Assembly (NCBI GenBank): GCA_964343195.1
Contig: CAYFIR010000112.1
Location: 1 to 21,395 of the forward strand
Length of the DNA stretch: 21,395 bases
DNA from: CAYVAP01 sp964343195
Lineage (GTDB): Bacteria; Bacteroidota; Bacteroidia; J057
Direction: 5' to 3'
Positions 14,021 through 21,395 of this stretch are shown piece after piece (position 1 is the first letter of the stretch; each line of letters opens with the position of its first letter). Made by a program: the position numbers and the translations under genes. The notes beneath the pieces were generated by a model that did no database searches, had not been told where the DNA came from, and saw only the letters and a program-made list of their open reading frames with translations.

Positions 14021-15874
14021 TTTTTGGATATTATACTCAGGGGACAGGACCATCAGGTAGAGGGCGATTTTCACGGCAATTGGAGGATCTGCGGAAAAAG
14101 GTAAAATGGTATTGGCGATGACTTCCTTGGAAGTTTCGGATAGGAGGCCTCCGGACATGATCATGTCCATGCGATCCACCATGGCAAGAGGGCTTGCTAC
14201 CAGGTTCAGTTCATCACCAAAGTCCAGCGAAACCGAGTCGGCAGGAGCGGTATTGTCCCAATCGGGCAGGCCAGGATTGGTGAGGCTGGGCTGCGTAGCG
14301 ATGTCCATGTAATAATCAGCCAAAAGGGAGAAATACATGTAGTTGAAGTAGTCGATCGCTGTGCGCGAATTATGAATTTCAAATTCGGGGGCCACCAAAT
14401 TCGAGTCTGCTATGGGGCCATTTGGCTGATAATCAGGTAGGAAGAAGTTGAAAACACTGGGCGATGCTAATACATGTTGATCCACATATTCCTGGAGTCC
14501 GATGCCCAGGTTCCAGTAAAGGCCTGAGTTATTGGTCAGGTCAAAGGATTTATACAGTTGAATGGCGCGAACCAGAGGTTCACGCAGTTTCCCACTGATG
14601 GGATCATCGATCCATTCGCAATCTCTTGCCTCCGGATCCATCAGGATGGCCTTTACGACGGCCTTCATGTCGCCGCGTACGCCCTGCCCATTGTCTTCAA
14701 ACGTGGCAGAAATTCGTGCGATGTATGCCGGGCTGGGATTGGACTTGACCAGTCGCTGGATCAGCAGCCTTCCGATAAAGGGTCCCACATTGGGGTGGTT
14801 GTAGAGGTTGTCCACCGCAGCATTAATGTCCTGCATGCCGGTTTGGCCTGCCGGAACGGTCTGGCCATTGAGCAGGTATTTGGGGCCGGGCTCATGCCAG
14901 GCATCAAACATCTGCATGGGCATGGTGAAATTGATGGCGTTGGGATTATAGTTGAAATTATTTCCCCAGGTCACCGGTACCGAGCTGACATCTGTCCATG
15001 GCCAGTAATACTGTCCTGGAGCCAGCCCGGTGAAGATCTTGGCGTATTCCTTGATGTCATCGTTGTCGTAGCTGGCAATGTCATTGCCCTGCGCATCCTG
15101 TTTGTGGGTGCCGTCGGGATTGAGTTCATAGAGGCCAATGGAAAAAAGCTGCATGACCTCACGGGCGTAGTTCTCATCCGGGCGGGTGTTGAGCGTCGGA
15201 TTGGACTTGGGGTTGTTGATGTGGTCGAGGTAAAAGCCCATGGCAGGGTGCATGGTGACCTCATAGAGTAGGTCGCGATAGTTGCCAAAGGCATTGTGGT
15301 AGAGCACATCGTAGTAGCTGGCAAGCGCAAAAGCACTGTTTTCCAGCTCCGAGCGCTCGGAGATGATCATGATTTCACTGAGAGCTAATGCCACCCGTTG
15401 CCGGAGGACGTCTTCGCCCAGCATGGTATGCTGCCACCAGGCCATTCGCCAATAAGGAAATACTGGTAACACTACATTCTGGACATTGAGCAACCCAAAC
15501 TGGTCTATGTAGGCCTGCTTGAAATACTCCCAGATTTGCTCGGTGGTATCCAGGTAGGAGCCCATCGGCATGGCGAACTGATCGTCGATCCAGGATTCAT
15601 AGCCCTGGTTGGCCACCTGCCAGAGGGCTTCATAATTGGCCCCAAAACTGGCTTGCCCCAAAAAGCGAGAAGCCGCATAGAGGTCGGGCTGTATGCCATC
15701 GCCATTGACCGTAACCTGACCAGAGACGGTGCCTTCCTGGCTGCTGGTTTCCACCGTAATGCCCTGAGAGTGACCCGCGCCCAGGTAATCGGTATAGCTT
15801 TGGGCCAATAACACAGCAGGAAATCCACTGGACAGGAATAGGAATATCTGTAGATAGAGTCGAAGTTTTGCCAT
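14018..15874 (-). CDS. DUF1800 secreted protein
   Basis: A 618-residue protein of the DUF1800 family, an exported alpha-helical family of unknown function almost always encoded beside DUF1501. The start at 15874 gives a Sec signal, MAKLRLYLQIFLFLSSGFPAV with LLAQ before the mature part. The open frame continues back to 16123, but that stretch crosses the terminator of the next gene and has no signal. Family landmarks: AASRFLGQASFG (67-78), WWQHTM...LRQRVALALSEI (146-168), the diagnostic RPDENYAREVMQLFSIGLYELN (231-252), IKEYAKIFTG, and a C-terminal YLMVLSPEYNIQK. It is the first gene of the minus-strand group; no clear TAnnTTTG promoter was found in its 226-bp upstream gap. The pair may act on exported polymers or assist surface-protein handling, but no activity is established. 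Confidence 0.92.
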   Translation of the reverse strand: MAKLRLYLQIFLFLSSGFPAVLLAQSYTDYLGAGHSQGITVETSSQEGTVSGQVTVNGDGIQPDLYAASRFLGQASFGANYEALWQVANQGYESWIDDQFAMPMGSYLDTTEQIWEYFKQAYIDQFGLLNVQNVVLPVFPYWRMAWWQHTMLGEDVLRQRVALALSEIMIISERSELENSAFALASYYDVLYHNAFGNYRDLLYEVTMHPAMGFYLDHINNPKSNPTLNTRPDENYAREVMQLFSIGLYELNPDGTHKQDAQGNDIASYDNDDIKEYAKIFTGLAPGQYYWPWTDVSSVPVTWGNNFNYNPNAINFTMPMQMFDAWHEPGPKYLLNGQTVPAGQTGMQDINAAVDNLYNHPNVGPFIGRLLIQRLVKSNPSPAYIARISATFEDNGQGVRGDMKAVVKAILMDPEARDCEWIDDPISGKLREPLVRAIQLYKSFDLTNNSGLYWNLGIGLQEYVDQHVLASPSVFNFFLPDYQPNGPIADSNLVAPEFEIHNSRTAIDYFNYMYFSLLADYYMDIATQPSLTNPGLPDWDNTAPADSVSLDFGDELNLVASPLAMVDRMDMIMSGGLLSETSKEVIANTILPFSADPPIAVKIALYLMVLSPEYNIQK

Positions 15875-16040
15875 TGCGAGCGGGGGTTGGAGTGGAGTAA
15901 AACCAGTTCGTCGGGCGTGGCTTGGAATAAAGAGAGTGCAGCATACCCATTGGCCTCTGCTGAAGGAGATTTTAGGATAAAACACCCCAATTGAGATACT
16001 CCCTAAAGCCGATGGTTTAATGCGCTGAAGGAATTTACAC

Positions 16041-16068
16041 AAAAAAAACGACCACCCGAAGGTGGCCG
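16041..16068 (-). terminator. UUCG-loop intrinsic terminator of the repeat-protein gene
   Basis: On the minus strand an 8-bp stem CGGCCACC/GGTGGTCG (one G-U pair) with a TTCG tetraloop is followed at once by eight T. It lies 33 bases after the stop codon at 16101 and separates this gene from DUF1800. Confidence 0.88.
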
Positions 16069-16100
16069 CTCTCTTAGACAATTTTGATTTGTAATGCTCT

Positions 16101-18089
16101 TTAGTTGCGGATAATGCGCTCACTCAGGTTCTGGCCCTGTACTTCCAGGTTAAGGAAGTAGATGCCTACTGGCTGCTGGCTCAGGTCCACCTGGGCATGT
16201 CCGGCAAACGATCCTTCCCAAACTACGCGACCTGTGTGGTCTGTAATGGTACCTTTTGCCTCTTCGTTGTCGCGGATGTTAAGCTGTAGGAAATCACGTG
16301 TGGGGTTAGGGAAAAATTCCGCGATGGGGGCTTCATTGGTTTGGTCAATGGTCAGGACGTTTGAGTAAGAGAAGGCTCCGTTGAGGTCCACCTGACGCAG
16401 TCGGTAGAAAGACTTTCCAGCCAGTGCCTGACGGTCGGTGTAGCGATAGACGTTGACCTCTTCGCTGTTGCCGTTTCCTTCTACAAAGTTGATGCTCTGC
16501 CAGCTGTAGCCATCTGCACTCCGCTGGATGTCAAACCCCTGGTTATTGATTTCGGTTGCGGTAGCCCATTCCAGCTCTACTCCTTCTGCGCGAGGGCTAG
16601 CGGTAAAGCTTAGCCACTCTACTGGGAGGAAGTTCGCTGCTACACAGGCGCTTTCTACCTGAGAGATGGAGTTACAACCGGCAGCATTGTCCAGGATATA
16701 GGTGTCAGCGGTGCTGCCGGTACCGATGTGGGTACAGACGTTCTCGATTTCGCACTGTGAGAGGATAGCGTTATCCTGAATCAGGATGATACCGAGGCTG
16801 GTAAAGTCTACATTGTTCACCCCTGTCATTGAGGGCAGTTGATCATTGTTTATCAGGTAGAAGTTTGTGCCAATGCTGTTCAGCAGGCTCAGGCCTCCGA
16901 GGCTTGAAAGGGTGCTGTTGTTAGCAATGTACAGGTAGCTTCCCACAGTCTCCAAACCCAGCAGTCCATTAAGATTTATCAGAAGGGGGTTGGCATCGAT
17001 AAACAGTTCTCCGGGAATCTCTGCCAGGTTCTCCAGGCCAGACAGGCTTGCGAGTTGGGCGTTGCTGTCGATGTAAAGCGAACCTCCCAGGCTGTCCAGA
17101 GCAGCCAAATTGCTGATGTCGGAGAGTACCGCCAGATCTGTTATAAAAATGTCTTCAACTACAGTCTCCAGGGCCTCCAGTCCGGTGAAGGAAGTGAGCG
17201 ATCCGTTTTCATTGACATATAGAGAACCATTGATTCTGGCAATGTTGTTCAATCCGGAGAGGTTGGTGAGAGCAGCATTTTGGTCAATGTAAAGGGAACC
17301 CTGTAGTTGTGTCAGCCCCTGTAGGCCATTCAGTGAGCCCAGGACTGTATTTTTCTCCAGGTAAATGGATCCGCCTATTGAGGTAAGACCAGATAGGTTT
17401 GAAATATTTGTCAGGCTGACCATCGAGTCGATAAACAGGTCGGTTCCAATTGAGGTTAGGTTATTCAGGTAGTTGAGGCTTGTCAGGCTGCCATTTCCCT
17501 CCAACCCGAAGTATGTTCCTACTGAAGCCAGATTTTGTAATCCTGAGAGACTTGAAAGCAGGGTGTTTTTGCTAATATATGCACCTCCAGTAAGACTGGA
17601 AATTCCACTGAGGCCATGCAGCACGGTAAGGGCTGGATTTTCGATTACAAACAGTTCCCCCAGGCTGGTGAGACTGGTCATTCCTTCCAGGTCGGCCATC
17701 CCAACGTTTGAAGCAACCGCCAGATACCCGGAAATAGTGGCAAGGTTGTCAAGTCCGGTGAGGTCGCTGAGATTGGGGTTGTAATAGACTCCAAGGTTTC
17801 CTCCGATTTGAGTCACGTTATCCAATCCGGTGAGGTCGTTGGCATTTACACCCTGTACGATCAGGTCGCCGGTCACATTGGTGATCTGGGCAAGTCCGCT
17901 TAGGTCGGTGATGTTGTTGCCATAGCCTTTGACTTCCAGGGTCCCATTCACAGTAGTGCAGCCAGGATAGGTAGCAGCAAAGTTGTCAATTTGTGTCTGA
18001 GTGGTCAGAGTAGGGACGGTGCACTGGGCTGATGCCCAGGCCGCGAAAGTTAGCAGAAAGCTAGAGAGTAGTAATCTTACAAAGCTCAT
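16101..18089 (-). CDS. Secreted leucine-rich-repeat-like T9SS cargo protein
   Basis: 662 residues. Signal peptide MSFVRLLLSSFLLTFAAWASA. About 16 tandem 24-residue units follow (about residues 66-450) on the pattern L..L..I.GsLyI..N..LtsLsG, for example LQGLTQLQGSLYIDQNAALTNL. They form a right-handed parallel-beta solenoid of the leucine-rich/receptor-L-like kind. Units 7 and 11 end in ISN rather than SG, four units apart. Residues 487-588 form the beta-sandwich that often precedes sorting domains (LPVEWLSFTA, QGFDIQRSADGYSW, YRLRQVDLNGAFSYS). Residues 589-662 are a T9SS type A sorting domain (FFPNPTRDFLQLNIRD, QPVGIYFLNLEV, ending LSERIIRN). It should be displayed or released outside the cell, where such solenoids usually mediate binding or adhesion. 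A good promoter (18211-18241) and terminator (16041-16068) mark it as a single-gene unit. Confidence 0.92.
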   Translation of the reverse strand: MSFVRLLLSSFLLTFAAWASAQCTVPTLTTQTQIDNFAATYPGCTTVNGTLEVKGYGNNITDLSGLAQITNVTGDLIVQGVNANDLTGLDNVTQIGGNLGVYYNPNLSDLTGLDNLATISGYLAVASNVGMADLEGMTSLTSLGELFVIENPALTVLHGLSGISSLTGGAYISKNTLLSSLSGLQNLASVGTYFGLEGNGSLTSLNYLNNLTSIGTDLFIDSMVSLTNISNLSGLTSIGGSIYLEKNTVLGSLNGLQGLTQLQGSLYIDQNAALTNLSGLNNIARINGSLYVNENGSLTSFTGLEALETVVEDIFITDLAVLSDISNLAALDSLGGSLYIDSNAQLASLSGLENLAEIPGELFIDANPLLINLNGLLGLETVGSYLYIANNSTLSSLGGLSLLNSIGTNFYLINNDQLPSMTGVNNVDFTSLGIILIQDNAILSQCEIENVCTHIGTGSTADTYILDNAAGCNSISQVESACVAANFLPVEWLSFTASPRAEGVELEWATATEINNQGFDIQRSADGYSWQSINFVEGNGNSEEVNVYRYTDRQALAGKSFYRLRQVDLNGAFSYSNVLTIDQTNEAPIAEFFPNPTRDFLQLNIRDNEEAKGTITDHTGRVVWEGSFAGHAQVDLSQQPVGIYFLNLEVQGQNLSERIIRN

Positions 18090-18210
18090 AATCGTCTAAG
18101 ATTGTTTGTTGTGCGGGTTTCAAAATTGTCGGTCAATAGCTCACTTAGGTGATAAAAACTTGAGACTAATTATTACAAGTCATTTATTACGACTGGTGAA
18201 CTATTTGAAA

Positions 18211-18241
18211 CAAAAATACTCTTAATCTTACGGGCTTCAAA
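18211..18241 (-). promoter_or_regulatory. Bacteroidota-type promoter for the solenoid gene
   Basis: On the minus strand: TTTG (18241-18238), a 19-base spacer, then TATTTTTG (18218-18211), an exact TAnnTTTG box. The predicted leader to the ATG at 18089 is about 115 bases. Confidence 0.75.
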
Positions 18242-18387
18242 GGAGTGAGAGGGCCTTTCGGGGCATATGGTCAAAAGCCGTGGGTTAATGGTTGGAATGG
18301 GCTGCCCGAATGGTCAAAGCGGTCAATCGAGCCGTTTGTGCCTTGTTTTCGGGTATTTAAATCGATTTCGGATCTATAAATAAGAAG

Positions 18388-18437
18388 CCCCTCAACTCCA
18401 TCGCCCGAGGACGTAGTTGAGGGGATTATTGTTTTTT
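18388..18437. terminator. Hairpin, possibly bidirectional terminator
   Basis: CCCCTCAACT (18388-18397) and AGTTGAGGGG (18415-18424) form a perfect 10-bp stem. On the plus strand it is followed by ATTATTGTTTTTT; on the minus strand by CTTCTTATTTAT. It lies 82 bases after the stop of the minus-strand hydrolase gene, which it can serve, but the better T-tail is on the plus strand, where no upstream gene was found. Confidence 0.7.
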
Positions 18438-18505
18438 AGACACAAATAGGATGTTTATTACGCAATCCTATCTAATACTAAAAAGTGAAAAATAACTACT
18501 TTGGA

Positions 18506-20386
18506 CTAAATTGTTACCTGAAATATCAGGCGGCTAGGGTAGCGGGCTGTATGATATACCCGATGGGTCTGAGCCTGAAAGTCTCCTTCTTCTGCTTCGA
18601 AGATGTTTTCGACCCAGGTTTGTGGGTTGCGATCAAAGGCCGGGAAAAAGCTGCTCTGTATGTGAATCATGATCCGGTGACCTGGCTTAAACGTGTGCAG
18701 GACATCCTGCAGCCTGAACTCAATCGGTACAATCTCACCAGGAACAATGGGCTCTGGCGATTCAAAACCGTTGCGAAACCGGGCGCGCATGATCTCACTA
18801 CGTACCATTTGCTCATATCCACCCAGTTCGACGTGTTCCGGGGTGTAGGGAGTATTGGGCTCATCTGGAGGATAGACATCGATCAGTTTCACCACAAAGT
18901 CTGCATCCTCACCGGTGGTACTCACCCACAGTTTCACCTCAATGTCTCCTGAAAGGGTTGTGGCACTATCCAGAACGGGAGTCTCAAAGCTAAGGACATC
19001 CGGCCTGCGGGTAGCGAACCGCTGGTCCTCGCTCATGTAGTTTCTCGGGGTAAATCCAAAACTCCCCGGAATGTCAGCGGTATAGGGCACCGGTTGATTG
19101 GGATCTGAAACGTAGGCGGTAAAAGGAGCGCCTGCGCCCGGTATTTGTGTCGATAGCTCGCCCTGTGGATGCAGGTAAAAGGCCGTCTTCTGAGCGCTCA
19201 ATGGGGGCCATTGTGCAAATTGCTCCCAATGTTTTAGACCAGTATCGTACAGATAGGCTTCTGGCAGGCCGGTCTCTCCATCCCCCGGCCCTTTCAGGAA
19301 GTGATGGAAAAAACGGGCTTCGATATTTCGCTGGTAAAAGGCGGCGATGCTATCCCCAAAGTAAATCTGATGATGCAGGTGGTGCCCCTTTTCGCGTGAC
19401 CAGCCGCCATGCCCAAATGGTCCCATGACCAGGGTGTTGTAGTTGTTACTGGTCTCCTCGATGGTTCGGTAAATGTTGAGCGGACCATAGAGGTCCTCGG
19501 CGTCATACCATCCGCCAACTACCATGACCGCCGGGCCTATGTCTTTCAGGTGGGGGAGGAGGTTTCGCTTTTGCCAAAAGTCGTCGTAGTTAGGGTGAGA
19601 CTTGAGTTCATTCCAGAAGAAATTGTCTCCACTCATATAACGATCTCCATTGCTGAGTGGCCCCATATCCATAAAAAAACGATAGCCATCGTTGGTGGGC
19701 TTGTCAAAGAGGGTGTACCAGGGGGTGTCCACCGGTTGGGTTTTCTGAATACCAAATACCGAGGTCGCCCGGAAATAGCCCAGCGTGTAAGCCCCATTGT
19801 GGTGAAAGTCATCAAAATAAAAATCAGCGATGGGCGCCTGCGGAGAGACTGCCTTCAGGGCCGGATGGGCATCAGGCAGGGCCGCTGCGGCATAAAAACC
19901 CGGGTAACTGATGCCCCATTGCCCTACTTTGCCATTGTGATGGGCAACATTTTCCAGCAGCCACTCGATGGTGTCGTAAGTATCGCTGCTTTCGTCCACG
20001 TCTTCATCCCCGGCTTTCTGATCGAGGTGAGGCGTCATATTGGTCCATTTCCCTTCACTCATCCAGCGTCCTCTCACGTCCTGATGCACAAATATGTAGC
20101 CTTCCCGGACAAGGGTGGGGGAGGGGCCTAGCCGGGTAGTGGCATACTCGTCTTCGCCATAGGGACGCACGCTGTAGCAGGTGCGCTTCATCAGGATGGG
20201 GTAGCGCAGATCAGGACTGGCGTCTTTTGGTGTGTAGATAGCGGTAAAAAGCCGGGTGCCATCCCGCATGGGGATATAGACTTCCTGTTTGTCATAGTTA
20301 GCTGGGACAAAGGCCTCCAGGTCAAACTGCGCCCAAAGGGAAAAACTGCTGAACAGGAGCAATAGAGTCGTAAAGTACTTTGGCAT
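18506..20386 (-). CDS. Exported CocE/NonD-family serine hydrolase (X-Pro dipeptidyl-peptidase type)
   Basis: 626 residues, the usual length for the CocE/NonD family of alpha/beta hydrolases, which includes cocaine esterase, glutaryl-7-ACA acylase and Xaa-Pro dipeptidyl-peptidases. A signal peptide, MPKYFTTLLLLFSSFSLWA, sends it to the periplasm or beyond. The N-terminal catalytic domain opens with VYIPMRDGTRLFTAIYTP and RYPILMKRTCY and contains VHQDVRGRWMSEG. The predicted triad is Ser160 in GQWGISYPG, Asp295 in GGWYDAED and His326 in GPFGHGGW. The C-terminal jelly-roll domain (about 400-626) shows the family phrases PDVLSFETPVLDSATTLSGDIEVKLWVSTTGEDADFVVKL and FKPGHRIMIHIQSSFFPAFDRNP. It acts on an amide or ester bond; the peptide, antibiotic or ester substrate cannot be told from sequence. 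It diverges from the DUF3108 gene. Confidence 0.92.
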   Translation of the reverse strand: MPKYFTTLLLLFSSFSLWAQFDLEAFVPANYDKQEVYIPMRDGTRLFTAIYTPKDASPDLRYPILMKRTCYSVRPYGEDEYATTRLGPSPTLVREGYIFVHQDVRGRWMSEGKWTNMTPHLDQKAGDEDVDESSDTYDTIEWLLENVAHHNGKVGQWGISYPGFYAAAALPDAHPALKAVSPQAPIADFYFDDFHHNGAYTLGYFRATSVFGIQKTQPVDTPWYTLFDKPTNDGYRFFMDMGPLSNGDRYMSGDNFFWNELKSHPNYDDFWQKRNLLPHLKDIGPAVMVVGGWYDAEDLYGPLNIYRTIEETSNNYNTLVMGPFGHGGWSREKGHHLHHQIYFGDSIAAFYQRNIEARFFHHFLKGPGDGETGLPEAYLYDTGLKHWEQFAQWPPLSAQKTAFYLHPQGELSTQIPGAGAPFTAYVSDPNQPVPYTADIPGSFGFTPRNYMSEDQRFATRRPDVLSFETPVLDSATTLSGDIEVKLWVSTTGEDADFVVKLIDVYPPDEPNTPYTPEHVELGGYEQMVRSEIMRARFRNGFESPEPIVPGEIVPIEFRLQDVLHTFKPGHRIMIHIQSSFFPAFDRNPQTWVENIFEAEEGDFQAQTHRVYHTARYPSRLIFQVTI

Positions 20387-20520
20387 ATAGGAGTTGTTTC
20401 AAAAGAATACGATTGTCATGTCCACAAGATAACCCAGGAATAGCGACACGGTTATTCATTGGACAAAACGTCCTGACTTTTTTGCTCGTTAAGAGTGAAA
20501 GACCCGGAACTGTACAATAC

Positions 20521-21309
20521 ATGAAACGACTGGTCACCATTCTGTCCTTCTCGCTGCTGTATGCACTGCTGGCATTTGACCTGCCAGATGTGCCCAATCG
20601 TACCTTTCAGCGAGGCGAGTATCTGAAGTTTAGCATTGATTATGGCTTTATCAATGCAGGGTACGCTTCTCTTGTAGTGAAGGATGAACCGGTTTATATA
20701 CAGGGAAAGCCCTGCTACCACGTAGTTGGAAAAGGTTGGACCAACAGCACCTGGGACGTGATCTATAAAGTCCGTGACCGCTATGAAAGCTGGATCGACC
20801 AGGATGAACTGGTTTCCCGGCGCTTTGTGAGGCACCTCAACGAAGGCGGTTTTCACACCGTACAGCGGGTTAATTTTGATCAGGCAGCAGGCAAAGCCCG
20901 CTATCACGACCCCAATCGGGGCAATCAGACCTATAATGTCCCCGAAAGGGTACAAGATGTACTTTCTGCCTTCTTCTTTGCACGGGCACACTATGACCAG
21001 GATGAACTAAAAGTAGGAGACCACATCGACCTGCATAATTTCCTGGACCGTAAGGTCTTTGCCCTGGAAGCTCGCCTGCTGGAACGGGAGGAAATAGAAG
21101 TTGGAGGCCACAGCTTCAACGCCCTGAAGTTTGACCTGCTGATCGAAGAAGCAGGCCTCATGACCGACGGCAGTGACATCCAGTTCTGGATCTCGGATGA
21201 TGACAATAAAATTCCGCTGCGGATAGAGTCGCAGTTGATGATCGGATCGATTAGTTGTGATTTGGTGGAATGGCGCGGTTTGCGTCATCCACTTGGTATA
21301 TCAGAGTAG
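20521..21309 (+). CDS. DUF3108 domain protein
   Basis: 262 residues, an exported protein of the DUF3108 family, which is widespread in Gram-negative bacteria and of unknown function. The start at 20521 gives a short signal, MKRLVTILSFSLLYALLAFD; the open frame extends back to 20380 without a start that adds anything signal-like. Family features: F..GE.LKFSIDYGFINAGYASL (about 23-50), HVVGKGWTNSTWDVIYKVRDRYESWID (about 65-95), the AFFFAR segment before the middle, and a C-terminal FWISDDDNKIPLRIESQLMIGSISCDL, where a strand pattern of K.PLRIE....IG is diagnostic. It is probably a periplasmic beta-barrel-like or lipocalin-like fold. It is divergent from the CocE-type gene across a 134-bp gap in which I found no good TAnnTTTG box. 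Confidence 0.9.
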   Translation: MKRLVTILSFSLLYALLAFDLPDVPNRTFQRGEYLKFSIDYGFINAGYASLVVKDEPVYIQGKPCYHVVGKGWTNSTWDVIYKVRDRYESWIDQDELVSRRFVRHLNEGGFHTVQRVNFDQAAGKARYHDPNRGNQTYNVPERVQDVLSAFFFARAHYDQDELKVGDHIDLHNFLDRKVFALEARLLEREEIEVGGHSFNALKFDLLIEEAGLMTDGSDIQFWISDDDNKIPLRIESQLMIGSISCDLVEWRGLRHPLGISE

Positions 21310-21318
21310 ATTAGAGGT

Positions 21319-21368
21319 GGTATGCGGAATAGAGGTTATGGCTTTTCACCCACCCTATACCGCATACC
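21319..21368. repeat. Imperfect inverted repeat after DUF3108
   Basis: GGTATGCGG (21319-21327) and CCGCATACC (21360-21368) are exact reverse complements. The stem continues inward after one mismatch with ATAG/CTAT. The sequence TTATGGC followed by TT also occurs twice, at about 21336 and 21369. There is no T-tract, so terminator function is weak; it may be a dispersed intergenic repeat cut by the window edge. Confidence 0.55.
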
Positions 21369-21395
21369 TTATGGCGTTCAGTGAGGCTCACCAGT

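Larger units (their letters stand above)
18090..18505. other. 416-bp intergenic region with promoter and hairpin
   Basis: This gap holds the leader and promoter of the minus-strand solenoid gene at its left (18211-18241) and a strong hairpin at 18388-18437 near the end of the CocE-type gene. Between them, ATGGTCAAAAGCCG and ATGGTCAAAGCGGTC (about 18267 and 18309) form a loose direct repeat. No coding frame with any recognisable content was seen. Confidence 0.6.

Noticed and set aside
15875..16123. N-terminal extension of DUF1800 to 16123
   Set aside because: It would run through the terminator of the upstream gene and into that gene's coding end; the internal ATG at 15874 gives a proper signal peptide.

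Overview
The window looks like a chromosomal stretch from a Bacteroidota bacterium, most plausibly a gliding or marine Saprospiria/Cytophagia-type organism. Two secreted proteins end in type IX secretion system (T9SS) type A sorting domains. Two promoters match the Bacteroidota TTG-N19-TAnnTTTG pattern, and there is a DUF1800/DUF1501 pair and lipoprotein and outer-membrane genes typical of the phylum. By eye, base composition is around 50-55% GC, except for an AT-richer block near 2.65-4.1 kb. I see no tRNA, rRNA, transposase, phage gene or CRISPR array.

Layout: (1) 0.2-2.4 kb holds a secreted protein of unknown function with weak GldN-like features, divergent from a YdeI/OmpD-associated family protein. 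(2) 2.4-4.7 kb is an AT-rich block with a 15-T homopolymer, a secreted Trp/Tyr-rich protein and a small lipoprotein, closed by a strong hairpin terminator. (3) 4.8-5.5 kb is an outer-membrane beta-barrel fragment with no signal peptide. (4) 5.6-7.6 kb, minus strand, carries a PLP-dependent decarboxylase followed by a divergent peptide deformylase homologue, probably one transcript from a well-formed promoter at 7599-7628. (5) 7.7-11.6 kb, plus strand, carries a PQQ dehydrogenase lipoprotein with an inserted cytochrome c domain, a voltage-sensor-like membrane protein without a pore, and a PhnB-type VOC protein. (6) 11.6-15.9 kb, minus strand, reads DUF1800, then DUF1501, then a discoidin/T9SS protein; both spacers in this group are filled with the same family of shuffled, inverted repeat modules. 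(7) 16.0-18.1 kb is a large secreted leucine-rich-repeat-like T9SS cargo protein with a promoter and a UUCG-type terminator. (8) 18.5-21.3 kb is a CocE/NonD serine hydrolase (X-Pro dipeptidyl-peptidase type), divergent from a DUF3108 protein.

Most of the proteins are predicted to work in the cell envelope or outside the cell: lipoproteins, an outer-membrane barrel, T9SS cargo, a periplasmic or surface quinoprotein and an exported hydrolase. The clearest multi-gene unit is DUF1800-DUF1501-discoidin/T9SS, a probable export and surface-display cluster whose biochemical role is not established. The least expected observations are the modular repeats that fill both of its spacers and supply the preceding stop codons, and the pore-less voltage-sensor protein.
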